Positions 35,386 to 47,643 of a stretch of 47,936 nt of DNA are shown here, piece after piece. The notes below the pieces were generated by a model that searched no databases, was not told where the DNA came from, and saw nothing but the letters and a program-made list of their open reading frames with translations. Both the position numbers and the translations under genes were made by a program. Source of the stretch: Seison nebaliae (taxonomy: Eukaryota > Rotifera > Pararotatoria > Seisonacea > Seisonidae). How positions within the stretch are numbered: the stretch's first letter is position 1; every line of letters starts with the position of its first letter. The stretch spans positions 1 through 47,936 of the forward strand of contig JALJEE010002015.1 of assembly GCA_023231475.1 (NCBI GenBank), in the 5' to 3' direction.

Positions 35386-37360
35386 TCAATGAACTGATCG
35401 TTGTTTATTGGAGAGGATATCTTGTTTCTTTTCATGCCATCTCTTTGCACATGGAATGAATGAATGGATGACACCGGAAAAGATGATACAACCACCACCC
35501 AACCAAAATGACAAATTGTAATTTTCCGTCAAGTCGTAAATATAACCAGCTAATGGTGATCCGATCATTGAAATAATACCACGAAAGAGAGTGAGAAGAC
35601 CGAATGCGTTACTTAAATGTTCCACTCCCACCAACGATACGAGTAATGGTGATGAAACGGAAATATGTGGTGCAATGAAAAAACCATATGCACCGGCATA
35701 AATTGCAAGTCCCGTATATGTCGTAAACCATGGACAGAGAACGGTTGCGATACCAGATAAGAACAATCCGCCATTATTAACACGAAGAGGATTGAGGAAT
35801 GGTAATCCACAAAGGAATCCACCAATAAACCTGCCCAATGTATTCGTCACACCAATGATGGAAATGAGCATTGACGCTTTTTTGAAATCGATATCTAATT
35901 CTACTGCCCGATCAACGATGAAAACGTATGGTGTATAATATCCCACCATCGAGAATAGATTGCCAATATACATTAATAGAAGTGATGGATTTGACAACAA
36001 CCGGAAATTACACAGATCATTTAAGACACTTCGCATCATTGTCTTGAATTTCTGGAATGAAGAGAGACGACGTTCGACATGATCCTCTTCGAATTTATCT
36101 TCATTAACCAAAATTGGGTCGATATCGGTTTTCCTAATGTCGAGTGTGTCTCGTCTAAGAAAAAAATTAATTTAAAAAAATTTTTTAAAATTATTAAACA
36201 TATATGCTTCTATATCTCCGTTGTATTTCTTCATTTCTGACAATTGATCAATTGAACCTTGATAGAAAATATCTTTTCGGGCCAAAGGTCGTTTCGCTAC
36301 TTCTTCTGATATCAATCGATCTAAAGCAACTGATCTTGTTCGACTTCTTCTTTCTCCTTCATTACTCTTCCTAACTGTTATTTATATGAAAAATTAATTA
36401 GAATTCAAAAAAAAATATTAAACATATTTGAGAATTTGTTCTTAGAGGTTTCTCCCCTTCTTCTCCTCGAATTAAACTCATTGCATCATTATCTTCCTTC
36501 ACTTCTTCATCTGTCCATTTTAATTTCGTTTTTTTCTCCTCCTCTTCCAATTCTTTTTCTCGTAATCTAATTTCATCTTCAGTCGGTGGTTCCAATGGAC
36601 GATAGAGACAAGCCAATACGGCACATTGTAAAACGATTCCCGCCATCAAAATTTGTGCTCCCTTCCAACCGAATTCCGAAACGAGAATTTCGGTCAACGG
36701 AGCGAAAACAAAAGTTCCTAAAAAAATAAAAATTTTTAAATTTCCATACAAATATTTTTTTCTAACCAATACCAGAACCGGCCACTGCGAATCCAGTTGC
36801 CATTGCACGTTTCTTTTCGAAATAGAATCCAACGATAATGACGGATGGAATATAAACTAAGCCAAATCCAATTCCTACACAAATGAAGAATATGAGAATG
36901 TGTTGGAAAAAAAATCACCTCCGATAAATCCGTAAATGAGAGTGAGAATCGGAACATTTGGTGCCAATGTCGAAAAGAGAATAGCTAAAGTACCAATGAT
37001 CGTTCCAATCATCGCAACAATACGACATCCATATCGATTAGTTAATCCGGAAACCACCGGTCCCACCATCAGATACATTCCACAAGCCAGACTACCAATC
37101 ATAGAAACGGCGGCTTTCTTCGATTGGAAATAATCCGTCCAAACGACGAGAAATACTCCAAAAGCATACAACACTCCATCAATTATCAAATTTGTGAACT
37201 GGAAAGAAATTCATTTAAAATTTAAAAGATAAAAAAATGTAACAAAACTGGCAAAGCAAATCATCCATCCCCAACCGCCATCTGGTATGATTACTCCGAA
37301 TGGTTTGTCATAGATATTCACCACGTGTACATCTTTGTTCACATGTTTCTTATTTGTCAT
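35386..37360 (-). CDS. Monocarboxylate transporter-like protein (SLC16, major facilitator superfamily)
   Basis: Six exons (37360-37244, 37198-36919, 36874-36767, 36717-36424, 36374-36200, 36154-35386) encode 580 residues with introns of 44-49 bp. The SLC16 signature PDGGWGW lies at 26-32, just before the first membrane span. Six N-terminal spans follow (LYAFGVFLVVW, GLTNRYGCR loop, GFGLVYIPSVIIVGFYFEKK). A long charged cytoplasmic loop rich in Glu and Lys links to six C-terminal spans (SLLLMYIGNLFSMVGYYTPY, GRFIGGFL, SPLAGYIYDLT). Family members move lactate, ketone bodies or related monocarboxylates, sometimes other small solutes, across the plasma membrane; the substrate cannot be read from the sequence. 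All exon junctions keep frame. No basigin-type partner is visible nearby. Confidence 0.9.
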
Positions 37361-40152
37361 ATCTCATCAATTGGACGCAAGAGCTGGTGAATCAACTTCC
37401 AAAATGAGAATGAAACACTTTCTCAGAAAAATTGGAGTTATCTAAAAATAATTTCAATATTTTTTCACAATGTGATTTATATATCTGTATATATGTCAGA
37501 TAGAGAATCTTGGAAAAAAGAATTATTTCTTTATTTTGTCTCCTCTAAATCCTTTCGGATTTGATCTCGTTTTTTCCATTCCTATAACATTCAACCCAAG
37601 AATGGACAAACCATTGTCGTTCAAAAGAACAGCTCGGAGAAACATATTTTTTTTCCTTATCAGTTTCTAATAGGAAATTCCCTTCAAAAACTGAACTTTA
37701 TTCTATTCGACATTGAGAGAGGAATGTTAAATTGAGATCACTCTTTCAAAGATCGAAAAGAGAGAGAGAGAGAGAGAGAGGGATGATTTACAAATAAGCA
37801 TTCATTAAACAAGTTTCAATGTAAATTCATATGAATTCTCCTAACTGTAGATGAATTGAAATGAATTCACAAACAACAAACGTTTAAATTATTTTCATAA
37901 CAGTTTCTCATAACATGTTTAAAATCAGAACACATAATTTAAAAAGTTGAGAGGTCTATCGAAGCATAATTGTGAGATAAAAGATAATTATCTTTTCTTG
38001 ACAAATTCTCATTCAGATTTGTAATGATAGACAAATGCATTTCCATACTTTGATTTGAGACATTTTCTCAACGTTCTTCCAATCATTTTCTATTACCGTT
38101 TTATATACGAATTAAACGAAATGACTTTCCAGTATATCGCATTAAATTGATGAGAAATAAAGCAATCTGATTATGATATTATTTCTTTTCCATCGATATA
38201 TATACGTGAAAAATACATCTGCTACCATACGTTGAAGTAATCCTACTCACCATTCTGTCTCATATAAGTACAAAGTGGAGATGAATGTCTATTTGTCTTA
38301 CTTACACATATTTTCGGGATAGGACAAAAGAACCTTGAAGACAAAATACCTAAACAATATCTTCTTAAAAAGAGTTGGCTTATTTCCAGTATTTTCAATA
38401 TTGTCACGACTAACAACTTTATATATTTCATAGTGAACACTAAATCTATATAAATCGTTTACTTATTCGTCGTCAGAAATACCAATAGAAACCGAATAAA
38501 ATATTTTAAAATTATCGTTTTATAGGAATCCAATTCTAAAATATTATCAACAATTATTCAATCGAGTGAAGAGGTATTGAAATTTAATAATATGTCTCCA
38601 CTTACATTTTCCAATAATATATCATATGGTTGTTATGTCCGTGGGTCGTTTGTCTCTATGATTCTTTTGTCCAATAATTCTCTTATCTTTCCTTTAGATA
38701 CTTCATCAATTATTGCTTCTACTCTGCTTAGTGAACCAAGGTCGAACGCCCTAAACTAGTTTCCTAAAATAAGCTTTCGAAAAATTTATCGATATCTATG
38801 GACACTTTGATTTTGGTGATTTTCAATCTATTCTTTATGCATTCCCAAACCAATAAAACCCCTGTTGGCATTTGAACGTTTTTTTTAAGTTTATATACAT
38901 CAAAAAAACGTTCTCAAGACGTTCAAATGCTTACAGGGACACCATTTTTTCGTTTAGAATTTAAACTGTTTAATCTTAAATTGGATTGATAATTAAATGT
39001 CTTTTCTCTAATGAACAATCGTGAGAATTGCTGTGAACAACGAAATGTCCGACTTTTGCAAGAACAGAAACTTACCCCTCAATACATTATTATATTGATG
39101 TATGGATATCTATATAGACGTAAGTATCACGCAATTTATTAATAGGATGTTAGAATGCAATCTTCTTGCCTTTTAATAAAGTCTAATTGGTTTTGGGTAT
39201 AATTTTCCGTATTATTCTTTTATATTTTACTCGATCAACTTCCGTTAGGTCAAATCATGAGAAAGGGGATGGAAAAGTATCAGGTAAAAAAAGGCAAGGG
39301 GAGTGTGAGAAAGTATACAAGGAGTTCATATATATATTCAGAATATATTACTAGGATGGGATCGTTACGGAAATATTAAACGAAAAGATCAGATAGCTGA
39401 CCATTTTGCAACACATCTCTCGCATGACTAGCTGATATCTCTTATATTGTTTCATTTTTATGCTGGCATACTTAACATTTATCGAAAATATTATAACCTG
39501 AATTCTGATAAAAAAATATGAAATTTATATAGATAAATAAGGAACTTAATCTAAAAAATCAAACTAAAAATTTTTTAACTTTTAATTATTTTTCTCCTTT
39601 TATAAGTATTATGAAAAATTAGAATCGAGACGACGAAAGAATCATTAGAAATTCAGAATAACATTTGAAATATTTTAAAATAATTTCCTTTTATTAAGTT
39701 TCTTAAAATTGCTTAATTTGAAGTATCTGAATAAAAATTCTACTAACAATTGTAAGTCTTTAAAATTTTTTAATGTGCAAATTTTTAATGATGAGAGAAA
39801 TGAAATGTTAACTATGGCACGTTGAAGACTACGACGATAATGATAGGTAATTGCCAATTGTTCTGATTCTCAAATTTATTGAAATTGGAGTGAATGTTCA
39901 ATTTACATACCATATAAGTTAAGACGGTTAAGACTACAATATAACCTTTATTATTATTATTATTATTATTTATTATTTTTATTATTTATTAAGAATACAA
40001 TCCCAATTTTGGGTAATATATCTTTATGTGATATATTCTTACTCACTCACTATATTCTTACTTATTGTTAGTCACTCTAATTTTGTTTAAATGATGGATA
40101 AAATTAGGATGGATAAAACTTAAGAAGTTCTAAGAGTAATAATTATCTTGAT
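37361..40152. other. Long AT-rich spacer with AG microsatellite
   Basis: This 2.8 kb has no supported gene. It starts with the transporter promoter. An AG dinucleotide run lies at 37758-37782 and a TTA/ATT-rich tract at about 39950-39990. A hairpin is listed separately at 38860. Confidence 0.5.
38860..38938 (+). other. Imperfect hairpin, pre-miRNA-sized
   Basis: CCCTGTTGGCATTTGAACG (38860-38878) pairs with CGTTCAAATGCTTACAGGG (38920-38938) over 19 positions with one mismatch and one G-U pair. The intervening loop has a second, shorter AACGTTTTTTT / AAAAAAACGTT pairing option. Size (79 nt) and stem geometry fit a miRNA precursor, but a small inverted repeat or MITE relic is just as possible. 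Confidence 0.3.
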
Positions 40153-41365
40153 CTACATAAAGTTATGATTATATAGATTCATATTGTCAATATTTGAAGG
40201 TATGTCATCATGTTGAAAAGGTTGATTCATTACATATTGATCATTTGCAAATTCACTTTCATCCATTGTCGCTAGTTCCAATTTAACAGCTAACTCGGAA
40301 TATTGTCCATGTTGATTATTATTGATAATATTACTTGACATACATACATCTTCCTCGTTTGGCATATCTGGTATTGGAGGAATCCTGTATTGTTGACTAT
40401 TGTTGTGGAATGGTTGAGTATATTCCTCTTCCATTTCGTTGTTAATTCCATCAGGAAGCTGATCTTGTATGTTAGTTTCAAATGAATGCTGACAATTGGA
40501 GTTCGATGATGTTTGTCGCTTCTCTGATTTCTGATTACGGTCCTGAGTATTATTCTCATTACTTTTCATAAAATATTGAAGATTATTAAAGTGAGTTGCA
40601 AGAGGAATTTCTCTGCAAAACTTTTGACAAAGAAGTCTGTCCATCAAATATATGTTTCGCAATTTCGAATCGTAAAAGATACATAAATATGATTTTATCA
40701 AATTGTTTGCATATCCAGTATAAACATGTACCATCAATTCATAGTTCGTAGCCATCACTCTCTCTAGAAGTTCATGAAGTTTGGGAATTATTTGAGGTGT
40801 ATACTAACCGGAACATTTACTAAAATCGTATTTACTCTGAACAACTATTTTAAAATTGCCTCTGTTCAATCCGTTGTGAATTAAAGATAATTCGCTCATC
40901 ATACCAGACTAGATTGTTGATGAATTACAAAACAAATAAGGAAATTGTAACTAGGAATCTCAACGGTTCTCTCATCTTCTTCAACAGATTGGTATATTTA
41001 AGCAAGAAACTTATTCTTTCTTCAAATGTCTTCATTCCCGCTGGAACATTACCCAATGCCGCTGTTATAGCACTAACCGCTGCTTCATTTCTAGTTTTAC
41101 TGCTTACCATCATTCAAATATTCAATTACCCAAAACTCGATAAATTTTCTAACGTTCGTACATTGTCGGTCTTATTGTCTTTTTTTTCTTTATCGTATGT
41201 CTTCAAACCGGTGCAACAATGAACATATTTCTGAGAATATAGTGACGGATAAAGAACCGTAATATATACCATTTTTACCACGATATATGGATATGGATTC
41301 GATGCTTCCAATGATTTAAAACGATAATGATTAGTCACTAAGGAAATGACTTCTAATATTTGCAA
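40153..41365 (-). CDS. Unrecognised protein with Asn/Gln-rich acidic tail (start not resolved)
   Basis: Four frame-compatible segments (41365-41130, 41090-40952, 40908-40809, 40763-40153) join through introns of 39, 43 and 45 bp, each GT..AG. The joined protein reads through RTLENLSSFG/NEAAVSAI, MREPLRFL/SGMMSELS and YDFSKCS/ERVMATNY, giving at least 360 residues. The first half is mixed alpha/beta-like sequence with no motif I know. The second half is polar, Asn/Gln/Glu rich (EMEEEYTQPFHNN, PPIPDMPNEED), as in transcription co-regulators. A stop lies directly above 41365 in frame, so the true first exon or start ATG is unresolved; the shorter model from the ATG at 40902 also works. It lies 150 bp downstream of the 864-residue gene on the same strand. 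Confidence 0.5.
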
Positions 41366-41490
41366 TTAATGACATTTAAACAAACGAATTGGAATAACGT
41401 GTTTGTTTCGTGTGAAATGTCATTTTTTTTTTAATTAACAGTTGATCAATTTCGAATTAATTATAATTCAAAAATTAGGAAAGCAGCAAA

Positions 41491-41496
41491 TTTATT
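41491..41496 (-). terminator. Probable polyadenylation signal of the 864-residue protein gene
   Basis: AATAAA on the minus strand lies 23 bp past the stop at 41519, so this gene and the next minus-strand gene are separate transcripts. Confidence 0.5.
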
Positions 41497-41518
41497 GGTC
41501 AAGAGAAAAATGGAATAT

Positions 41519-44113
41519 TTAAAAGAAATTCATAATTGTTGAGCGAAAATAATTATATAATTCTGCAAGAAAGATTGAAGAGCTTCCTCGATTTGGTTCT
41601 TCCGATGAATAGAAGAAGAGTCTTTTTCGAAATTCAGTTATTATGGTATACGTTTTAACAAAATCTTCCTTTCCTATTTGAAATAGCTGAGCGAGTAATG
41701 ATCCATTACCTATGCTATTCGATTCATATCCGACAATTGTTCGAAAATATTGGAATATCATAGAAATTGTATAGTTTAAGTAGTATAATAAGAATATTGA
41801 TATTATCATTAAAATTGCTAATTTACTTCCGAGACGATCAATATTAGTAGAAAATGGTTTCGATTTTTTAGGTGGGTCATTCAAGACAACCTTAAAATCT
41901 TCATTTTCATCCTTCTTTGTATATTTTACAGTTTTATTACTCGTGTTTAAATTGGAGGTAGATATATTAAAAGATTCTTTATTAACTTTTTCTTTTTCTT
42001 TTTCTTTTTCCTTTTCCTTTTCGTTTTCGTCAATTGATTGAGAAATAATCGGCTGATAAGTGTCACCACTTTCTTGATGGTGTTGGTTGATTTCAATTCG
42101 AGTCCTTTCTTTATTCAAATAATTGAATATAGTAACGTATGAAGTTTTGTAAAAATATTTTTCTCTCAGAAAATTAGAGATCATATCATGAGAATTATTC
42201 GAATGAGTTATTAATTCATTCGAGAGATGTTTGTTAATTTGTCGATCTTGAATCATAAATTTTTTGAAACGTTGTAGACCAGCTGAATATTGAACGATAG
42301 ATGTGGAAATCAGTTCGTTAAAGTTGAGGAGACTTCTATCAATAACTTGAGCCATACAAAGAATAAACTTATCAACGACATTCTCATATTCAATTTGTGC
42401 AATTTGAGGTACAATTAATTTTAGTTTCCTGTGTTCCAGACAATCGAGTTGATTGAATACGATTCGCAATACCAGATATATGAATTGGTGATCGTCATTT
42501 CGTTCTAGTAATCTTCTATGCCAGAATTGAAGTTGACTACTTAATTCTTCTTCTCGATGATTACTCAGTGCATAGAACCCGATAATTCCGAAAAGTAATT
42601 GGAACAATTTGACGAAAGATTCAGTCAAAAAAATCAGATGGATATTGGCGAGTGTTGACGATAGTCGATTAAATGGACGATTTTTCAAGTGAAAATGTTC
42701 GAATGTTGATCGTAAGTGATATAATAAATTATCCAACAGTTCTAATGTAAATTCTTTTAAATTTGAGTAAGTATCATTATTTTCGTAATTCATCGGGAAG
42801 TTGATGGAAGATAAAATATATTGAAAAATGGATTGATAAATCAGTTCAATTGACTCTAACTTCCGAATGTAATCCGCGAATTCTAATATGTTCATTTCAT
42901 GACTCTTTTTCGTGATTTTTAATGAGTCTAATATGCATTGATTGAGCGCAATTGTTAGTTCAACTGTCCGTTTATAATTGAAGAGATTGTTATGGTTATT
43001 CAAATACATTTGCTTACGGATAATGGTCTCTAACGATTTGGCCGCAATGATGATTAGGTTGTCAGTGGAGAGATAAGGTAGAAAGAAGTCGCACCAAACT
43101 TCAAATGAAGTTAAGGTATTCTGGTTGATATTGGATTCGAAGAGTATCTCCCGATTTACATTCTGCACTTTCACCATTTTAAATTTAAACAGTTGCATTA
43201 ATGTCCAGTGAACAAAAGATATTTGTAATTTCATCAATTTTAATTCATCTCCATATTGACTCCCGTCTTTTTCATATGGTCGTAATTCATTTCTTCTTCG
43301 CGTTTTGTCAATCATCAACGTATAAAGGAACTGTTCGAAAGTTAAACAATTCTTTTCCGAGTAAGTTCCATCAATAGCCAGACGACATTGTCCCATGTCC
43401 AAAATGATCAGGTGATCGATCGACTCCAAATTAGATAAGCGTTGAGATACTGATTGAAGATATGGTTCATTACGGATATAAGCCTGTTCTTCTGATGATG
43501 TGAAATGATGAGCATTCTGAGGATCACTATTGGTAATATTTGAAGCGAAAGCAATTTGTTTTTGAAGAAGAAGTAATCCGAAAAATCGACAGATTAACTG
43601 CAATAATAATTGTTGACCAAAAGAACATATGTTCGGTTTCTTCTCGTGGGTACTTGTTGCGAATATAAATTTCATCAAATTACTCGCTACTAAAACTATC
43701 GTCTGAATAGGTGTACTTTGAAGAATAACAAATAATTCCTTCCTTACTTCGATCTCGAGTAATCTCATAGGGAATCCTTCAAAGTCATTACAGTTTATAT
43801 CACTTACGTAACTTAAATTTATGTTGTCCTTGTAATAACTGCTCAAACCTTTCTCACTTACAAATTTCTCATTCAAAAATTCTCCTAAAAGCAATAAATT
43901 AACGGCTGGTGTTTGTTCACTGTTCTTCCTCAAACTATGATAATAACTTACCAAATTCTCGCCTTTAATATTTTCCATTACATTCCGAAAATGATCCATT
44001 ACATGGGAATCGTCGATTTGAGGTAAGTTTTCATGAATTCGAAGGGTGTTATAAGAATGTGAATTGTCAATAGTATAACTTTCCACATTTTTCTTTATTT
44101 CACTGATTGCCAT
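41519..44113 (-). CDS. Large helical protein with C-terminal membrane span, unrecognised
   Basis: One uninterrupted exon encodes 864 residues from an ATG (MAISEIKKNVESYT). The bulk (about 1-640) is Leu/Ile/Phe rich with regular spacing suggesting stacked helices, without signal peptide or a motif I know. A hydrophilic linker with a KEKEKEKEKEKEK run and Ser/Asn/Thr-rich stretches covers about 670-760. It leads to a hydrophobic span at 764-787 (KLAILMIISIFLLYYLNYT), and 77 residues follow it. The layout resembles large cytoplasmic proteins anchored in an internal membrane near the C-terminus, but no family is assigned. Absence of introns in a 2.6 kb frame is unusual beside intron-rich neighbours. 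Confidence 0.75.
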   Translation of the reverse strand: MAISEIKKNVESYTIDNSHSYNTLRIHENLPQIDDSHVMDHFRNVMENIKGENLVSYYHSLRKNSEQTPAVNLLLLGEFLNEKFVSEKGLSSYYKDNINLSYVSDINCNDFEGFPMRLLEIEVRKELFVILQSTPIQTIVLVASNLMKFIFATSTHEKKPNICSFGQQLLLQLICRFFGLLLLQKQIAFASNITNSDPQNAHHFTSSEEQAYIRNEPYLQSVSQRLSNLESIDHLIILDMGQCRLAIDGTYSEKNCLTFEQFLYTLMIDKTRRRNELRPYEKDGSQYGDELKLMKLQISFVHWTLMQLFKFKMVKVQNVNREILFESNINQNTLTSFEVWCDFFLPYLSTDNLIIIAAKSLETIIRKQMYLNNHNNLFNYKRTVELTIALNQCILDSLKITKKSHEMNILEFADYIRKLESIELIYQSIFQYILSSINFPMNYENNDTYSNLKEFTLELLDNLLYHLRSTFEHFHLKNRPFNRLSSTLANIHLIFLTESFVKLFQLLFGIIGFYALSNHREEELSSQLQFWHRRLLERNDDHQFIYLVLRIVFNQLDCLEHRKLKLIVPQIAQIEYENVVDKFILCMAQVIDRSLLNFNELISTSIVQYSAGLQRFKKFMIQDRQINKHLSNELITHSNNSHDMISNFLREKYFYKTSYVTIFNYLNKERTRIEINQHHQESGDTYQPIISQSIDENEKEKEKEKEKEKVNKESFNISTSNLNTSNKTVKYTKKDENEDFKVVLNDPPKKSKPFSTNIDRLGSKLAILMIISIFLLYYLNYTISMIFQYFRTIVGYESNSIGNGSLLAQLFQIGKEDFVKTYTIITEFRKRLFFYSSEEPNRGSSSIFLAELYNYFRSTIMNFF

Positions 44114-44659
44114 GACTTACTCTTTATATATCAACCTATTCTTAATGTTGACGACTAAACGAAATTTATAGTTTTAAAATAAAATAAATTGAGTGAAAGA
44201 TAAATTAACTTTCGATTCATTTCGACTGTCTTATATTTTGGCATTGTACTAATTAAAAACTTCATTATAAAATTATGTTCTTACGTATATGATAACTATA
44301 ATATAACCAACAATAAATATTGACGTAATTTTGTTTAGTAACTGATCCACACATTCAATTTTAGTGAATTTATTTCTTGGGTCTATTGTTTGACGATTGG
44401 TTGATCTTTCCTCTATGAATCGTTCTCGTTCCTGAAAAATGATTATTTGTTATTGGATTGTTTTTCTTAAGATGTTACTTCCACAACATCTGATAAATTT
44501 AATTTAATTTATTTGGTTAGAATTTCCGTCGGAATAAAAAAAAATTATTATCGTCCTCGATATCAAAATAATGTCGTAATTGATCGAGGGAATCATGATC
44601 AATTGATAGCGAAGAGGTGGGGTCATATGAAGTAATAAAATCTTTGAAATCAGTAAGAG
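44114..44659. other. Intergenic
   Basis: This includes the probable promoter of the 864-residue gene. No gene is seen. The distal part may still belong to the decayed retrotransposon on the same strand. Confidence 0.4.
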
Positions 44660-45227
44660 AAATGTTTACCGATATCCCATAGTACCTGATAGTATAATTG
44701 AGGACTGAGTGAGGCTGAAAAAGATAAATTGTGGAAGATTGATTGACCAGTGAATAAGAATTGTTGACTTTATTGATAAAAGTAAAAATGCGGCGGCACA
44801 ACAGAATGGGAAATGGTAAAACTAGACTGTGGGGAAAAGAAGTGAACGATTGCATCTATTGAAACAACATATCATTCTCCTAATGAGCCGGTTGTAGGCC
44901 CGGTCGAAAGTAGCCAACATTTCGATTTGTTGAGAGAGAACCCTCTTTCTGAGGTTCAAATCTTGACGTGAACGATGTATGACCACAAAGTTATGGGCAT
45001 AAGCCATAACATGAGGAAATAATACATCGGCAATAGCAATCCTGTTACATTCGTTTAATTCACCAAGGACGCCGTCAATAGCTAGACCAAATAACCAGGA
45101 ACCCAAGATAGTACCTTGGCGAACACCTGAATTGATTTCGATAGGAGTACTGAAGTTGTCACCATGAACGACGCGTCCAGAAGAGTTTTGAGAAAGATGG
45201 AAAGGTAAAAGGGATTAAGGTAAATTT
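44660..45227 (-). mobile_element. Degenerate non-LTR (LINE) reverse transcriptase fragment
   Basis: The minus strand from 45227 to 44822 reads a reverse-transcriptase core: STPIEINSGVRQGTILGSWL with the GVRQG block, then FGLAIDGVLGEL, as in LINE palm domains. The catalytic block, normally AYADD, reads AYAHN (45001-44990), so two metal-binding aspartates are lost. After the frame's stop, RYYGISVNISL (about 44700) appears in another frame and resembles the downstream RT segment, which implies an indel. Endonuclease and the 5' end are absent; a stop lies just upstream. This is a dead copy. Confidence 0.7.
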
Positions 45228-45989
45228 AGTTTCGATATTTCTTCTCTAAAATATTCAAGACAATATTCAATTTCTTTCCAATGTTAATGCACTTTTTTTC
45301 ATATTAGACTAACTTTAATATGATATAGAGGACATTTGTTATAAAAATCATATTCAATTTTTATTTATTTAGAAATTAACATAATACCTGTTAATAAATT
45401 CTATATTTCATAATAGTCGTCAGTTTGTTGAACTGTCATTAGATTTGGTCTATGTAAATTCCCCTAATTATTTATTTTGTACTTTGAAACTTGTTCACTT
45501 GAAAAGGTGTAAAACAGATTATTGTTAGAGATATTATATGTTCTTTAATTTTCTTCAAATATGTAACTAATATGATTTTAGAAATGATTTACAATTCATT
45601 TGACACTATCACTTTTCCTATAATTTTAACATACGAAGGAAAACAATATTTTCTCCAATTAGAGAATATTATTGCTGTTGATGATTCCAATTCAAAACTG
45701 ATGATTACTCAAATGACCAGAAACATAATAATTTAACGGAAACTCCGTCACAAAATAAGTGTTCATTTCGTTACGCTTTTCCTCACCGTCTTTTCACCTG
45801 TCGGCGAATTCATAACTCTTTTTTTTGAATTCGGAAAAGTGCCTCCGAATTTTCATTTCAATAAAAAGTTCAATCCGTCAATCCCATTTTTATGACGAAT
45901 TCACTTTTTGGTCTTCATTAGATATTCACATTTCAGATATTCTTTAACTCACTTTTTTTAAAATTTATTTCATTAATCTTTTTTACTTT
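45228..45989. other. Intergenic, nothing specific seen
   Basis: AT-rich sequence between the dead reverse transcriptase and the inverted repeat. No coding signal is seen. Confidence 0.4.
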
Positions 45990-47255
45990 CATTAAAAAAG
46001 GGGTAACTTAATATTTATTATATATATTTATTTTTATAATATAATTTATGTTGCTAGAAATATGATGATTCTATGATCTATCTTTCAGTTTCACTGGTGT
46101 GCTTTATGTATATAATGCAATTAATAATGAATAATTTCAATTATCGTTCTTTAATTTGGAAAACAGATTACATAAGTCGTGAAATCGAAGTTTCCTCAAA
46201 TTCTTTTCTTATTGAGAAAGTTCCGATGTTTTAATGATAATCGGCGCTAGTTCCCCTTCCTAAAGTCAGTTTTTCCACTTCAGATAGCAATTTCCAATGG
46301 AATGGAAGTTAATCGGACTGTTCTCCTCCTTTTTATTTGTCATTCAAAAATGGACAATTGTACTCCTTTCGTTTGAATAGTTCTACTCCTTTTTAAAACT
46401 CTTCTGGACAGTTCTACATTTTTTTTCACTTCTTTTGAGCTGTTACGAACAGTTCTGCTCCCTGTTTTCTTATTATCAGCCAATTCTACTCATGACCATC
46501 CTTCTGATGTATTTTTAAAAAATGAAGTAAATCTTCTAATAGTTCTCTAATTCTTAAATCTCTAACCACATGTCCTACAATGTACTTCAGAAGTACTACT
46601 TCTACGATCTAGTACTAGAGGTTCTAGTAATTTTTCTAAAAGTATGGAAAATTTTAGTCTATTTAAGACATTTTTTGCACAATTCTAGTCAGGTTTCTGT
46701 AATTTTTAGAATCATATATAAGTAATATTAAAAGTAAACATCATGAGTAAATAAGGAAAAATCATTTTTTCATTTTATAATAAATAAAAAAATTAAAAGT
46801 AATAAGAAAAAAGGGAGTAAACCTCTAAAGTCATTTTTCAGAAAGAAGTAGAATTTTTCCGTGAAATGAAAAAAAATGAGTGAAAAAACTGTCCAGGAGA
46901 GTTTTTTTTGATTGTCCTTTTTTGATTGGAAATTTTCCATTGAAAATTAGTATCGGAACTGACTTTAGGAAGTGGAACTGTGACTAACAATTTCTTAGTA
47001 GTAAGACTAGTAAGAAAGCACCGGTTATCATAAAAACATCGGAACTTTCCCAATAAGAAAAGAATTTGAGGAAACTTCGTTTTCAAGACTTATCTAGTCT
47101 GTTTTAGAAACGAAAAAAGGAAAATTGTAGGAAGTGAAGTTATTCATTATTAATTTTATGAAAGACATAAAGTACACCTGTGAAACTGAAAGATAAATCA
47201 TAGAATCATCATTTTGTAGCAATATAAGTTACTCCTTTTTTAATTTCAATCTTAC
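45990..47255. repeat. Large imperfect inverted repeat, arms about 400 bp
   Basis: Sequence from about 45990 to 46440 reappears in reverse complement at about 46860 to 47255. Shared blocks include GATGATTCTATGAT, ATCTTTCAGTTTCAC, TTAATAATGAATAA, AAGTTTCCTCAAATTC and TTCCTAAAGTCAGTT. The left arm has an AT-rich insertion and both arms have many substitutions, so it is much older than the foldback element at 10395. About 400 bp of unique sequence separates the arms. It encodes nothing obvious and is probably an old foldback transposon or two head-to-head element copies. Boundaries are approximate. Confidence 0.7.
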
Positions 47256-47643
47256 AAGGTATGTATCTGATATGCAAGAAACGAAATTGAAAATAAAAAA
47301 ACTAAAATACATTAAAAATAATACTGATCAGGATAGCATTATTTATTTTTTGCCAAATAGTTCATTTAGTATCTATACCTTTTCAACATCTACAAACAAG
47401 GACCTACAAACTCTCAATGATATGCAAAGTTACAATTACACTGTAGAATGTCTTTTTTTGTAAATACATAAATGTAATATAATATATAATAAATGTATAC
47501 AAGACAAAAAATGGAAAATAATTAAATTGAAATATGTGATACAGAATATTTCCGTTAAGTTAATTAATTTTTTTATTTTATTTTGTTATTTAATTAAATA
47601 TTAAACATTTTGTGTTTTATTAAAAAAAATTATGTATTTAAGA

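Noticed and set aside
40914-41222. Plus-strand 102-codon frame with a hydrophobic stretch
   Set aside because: It lies antisense to the spliced minus-strand gene, whose three junctions are frame-consistent.
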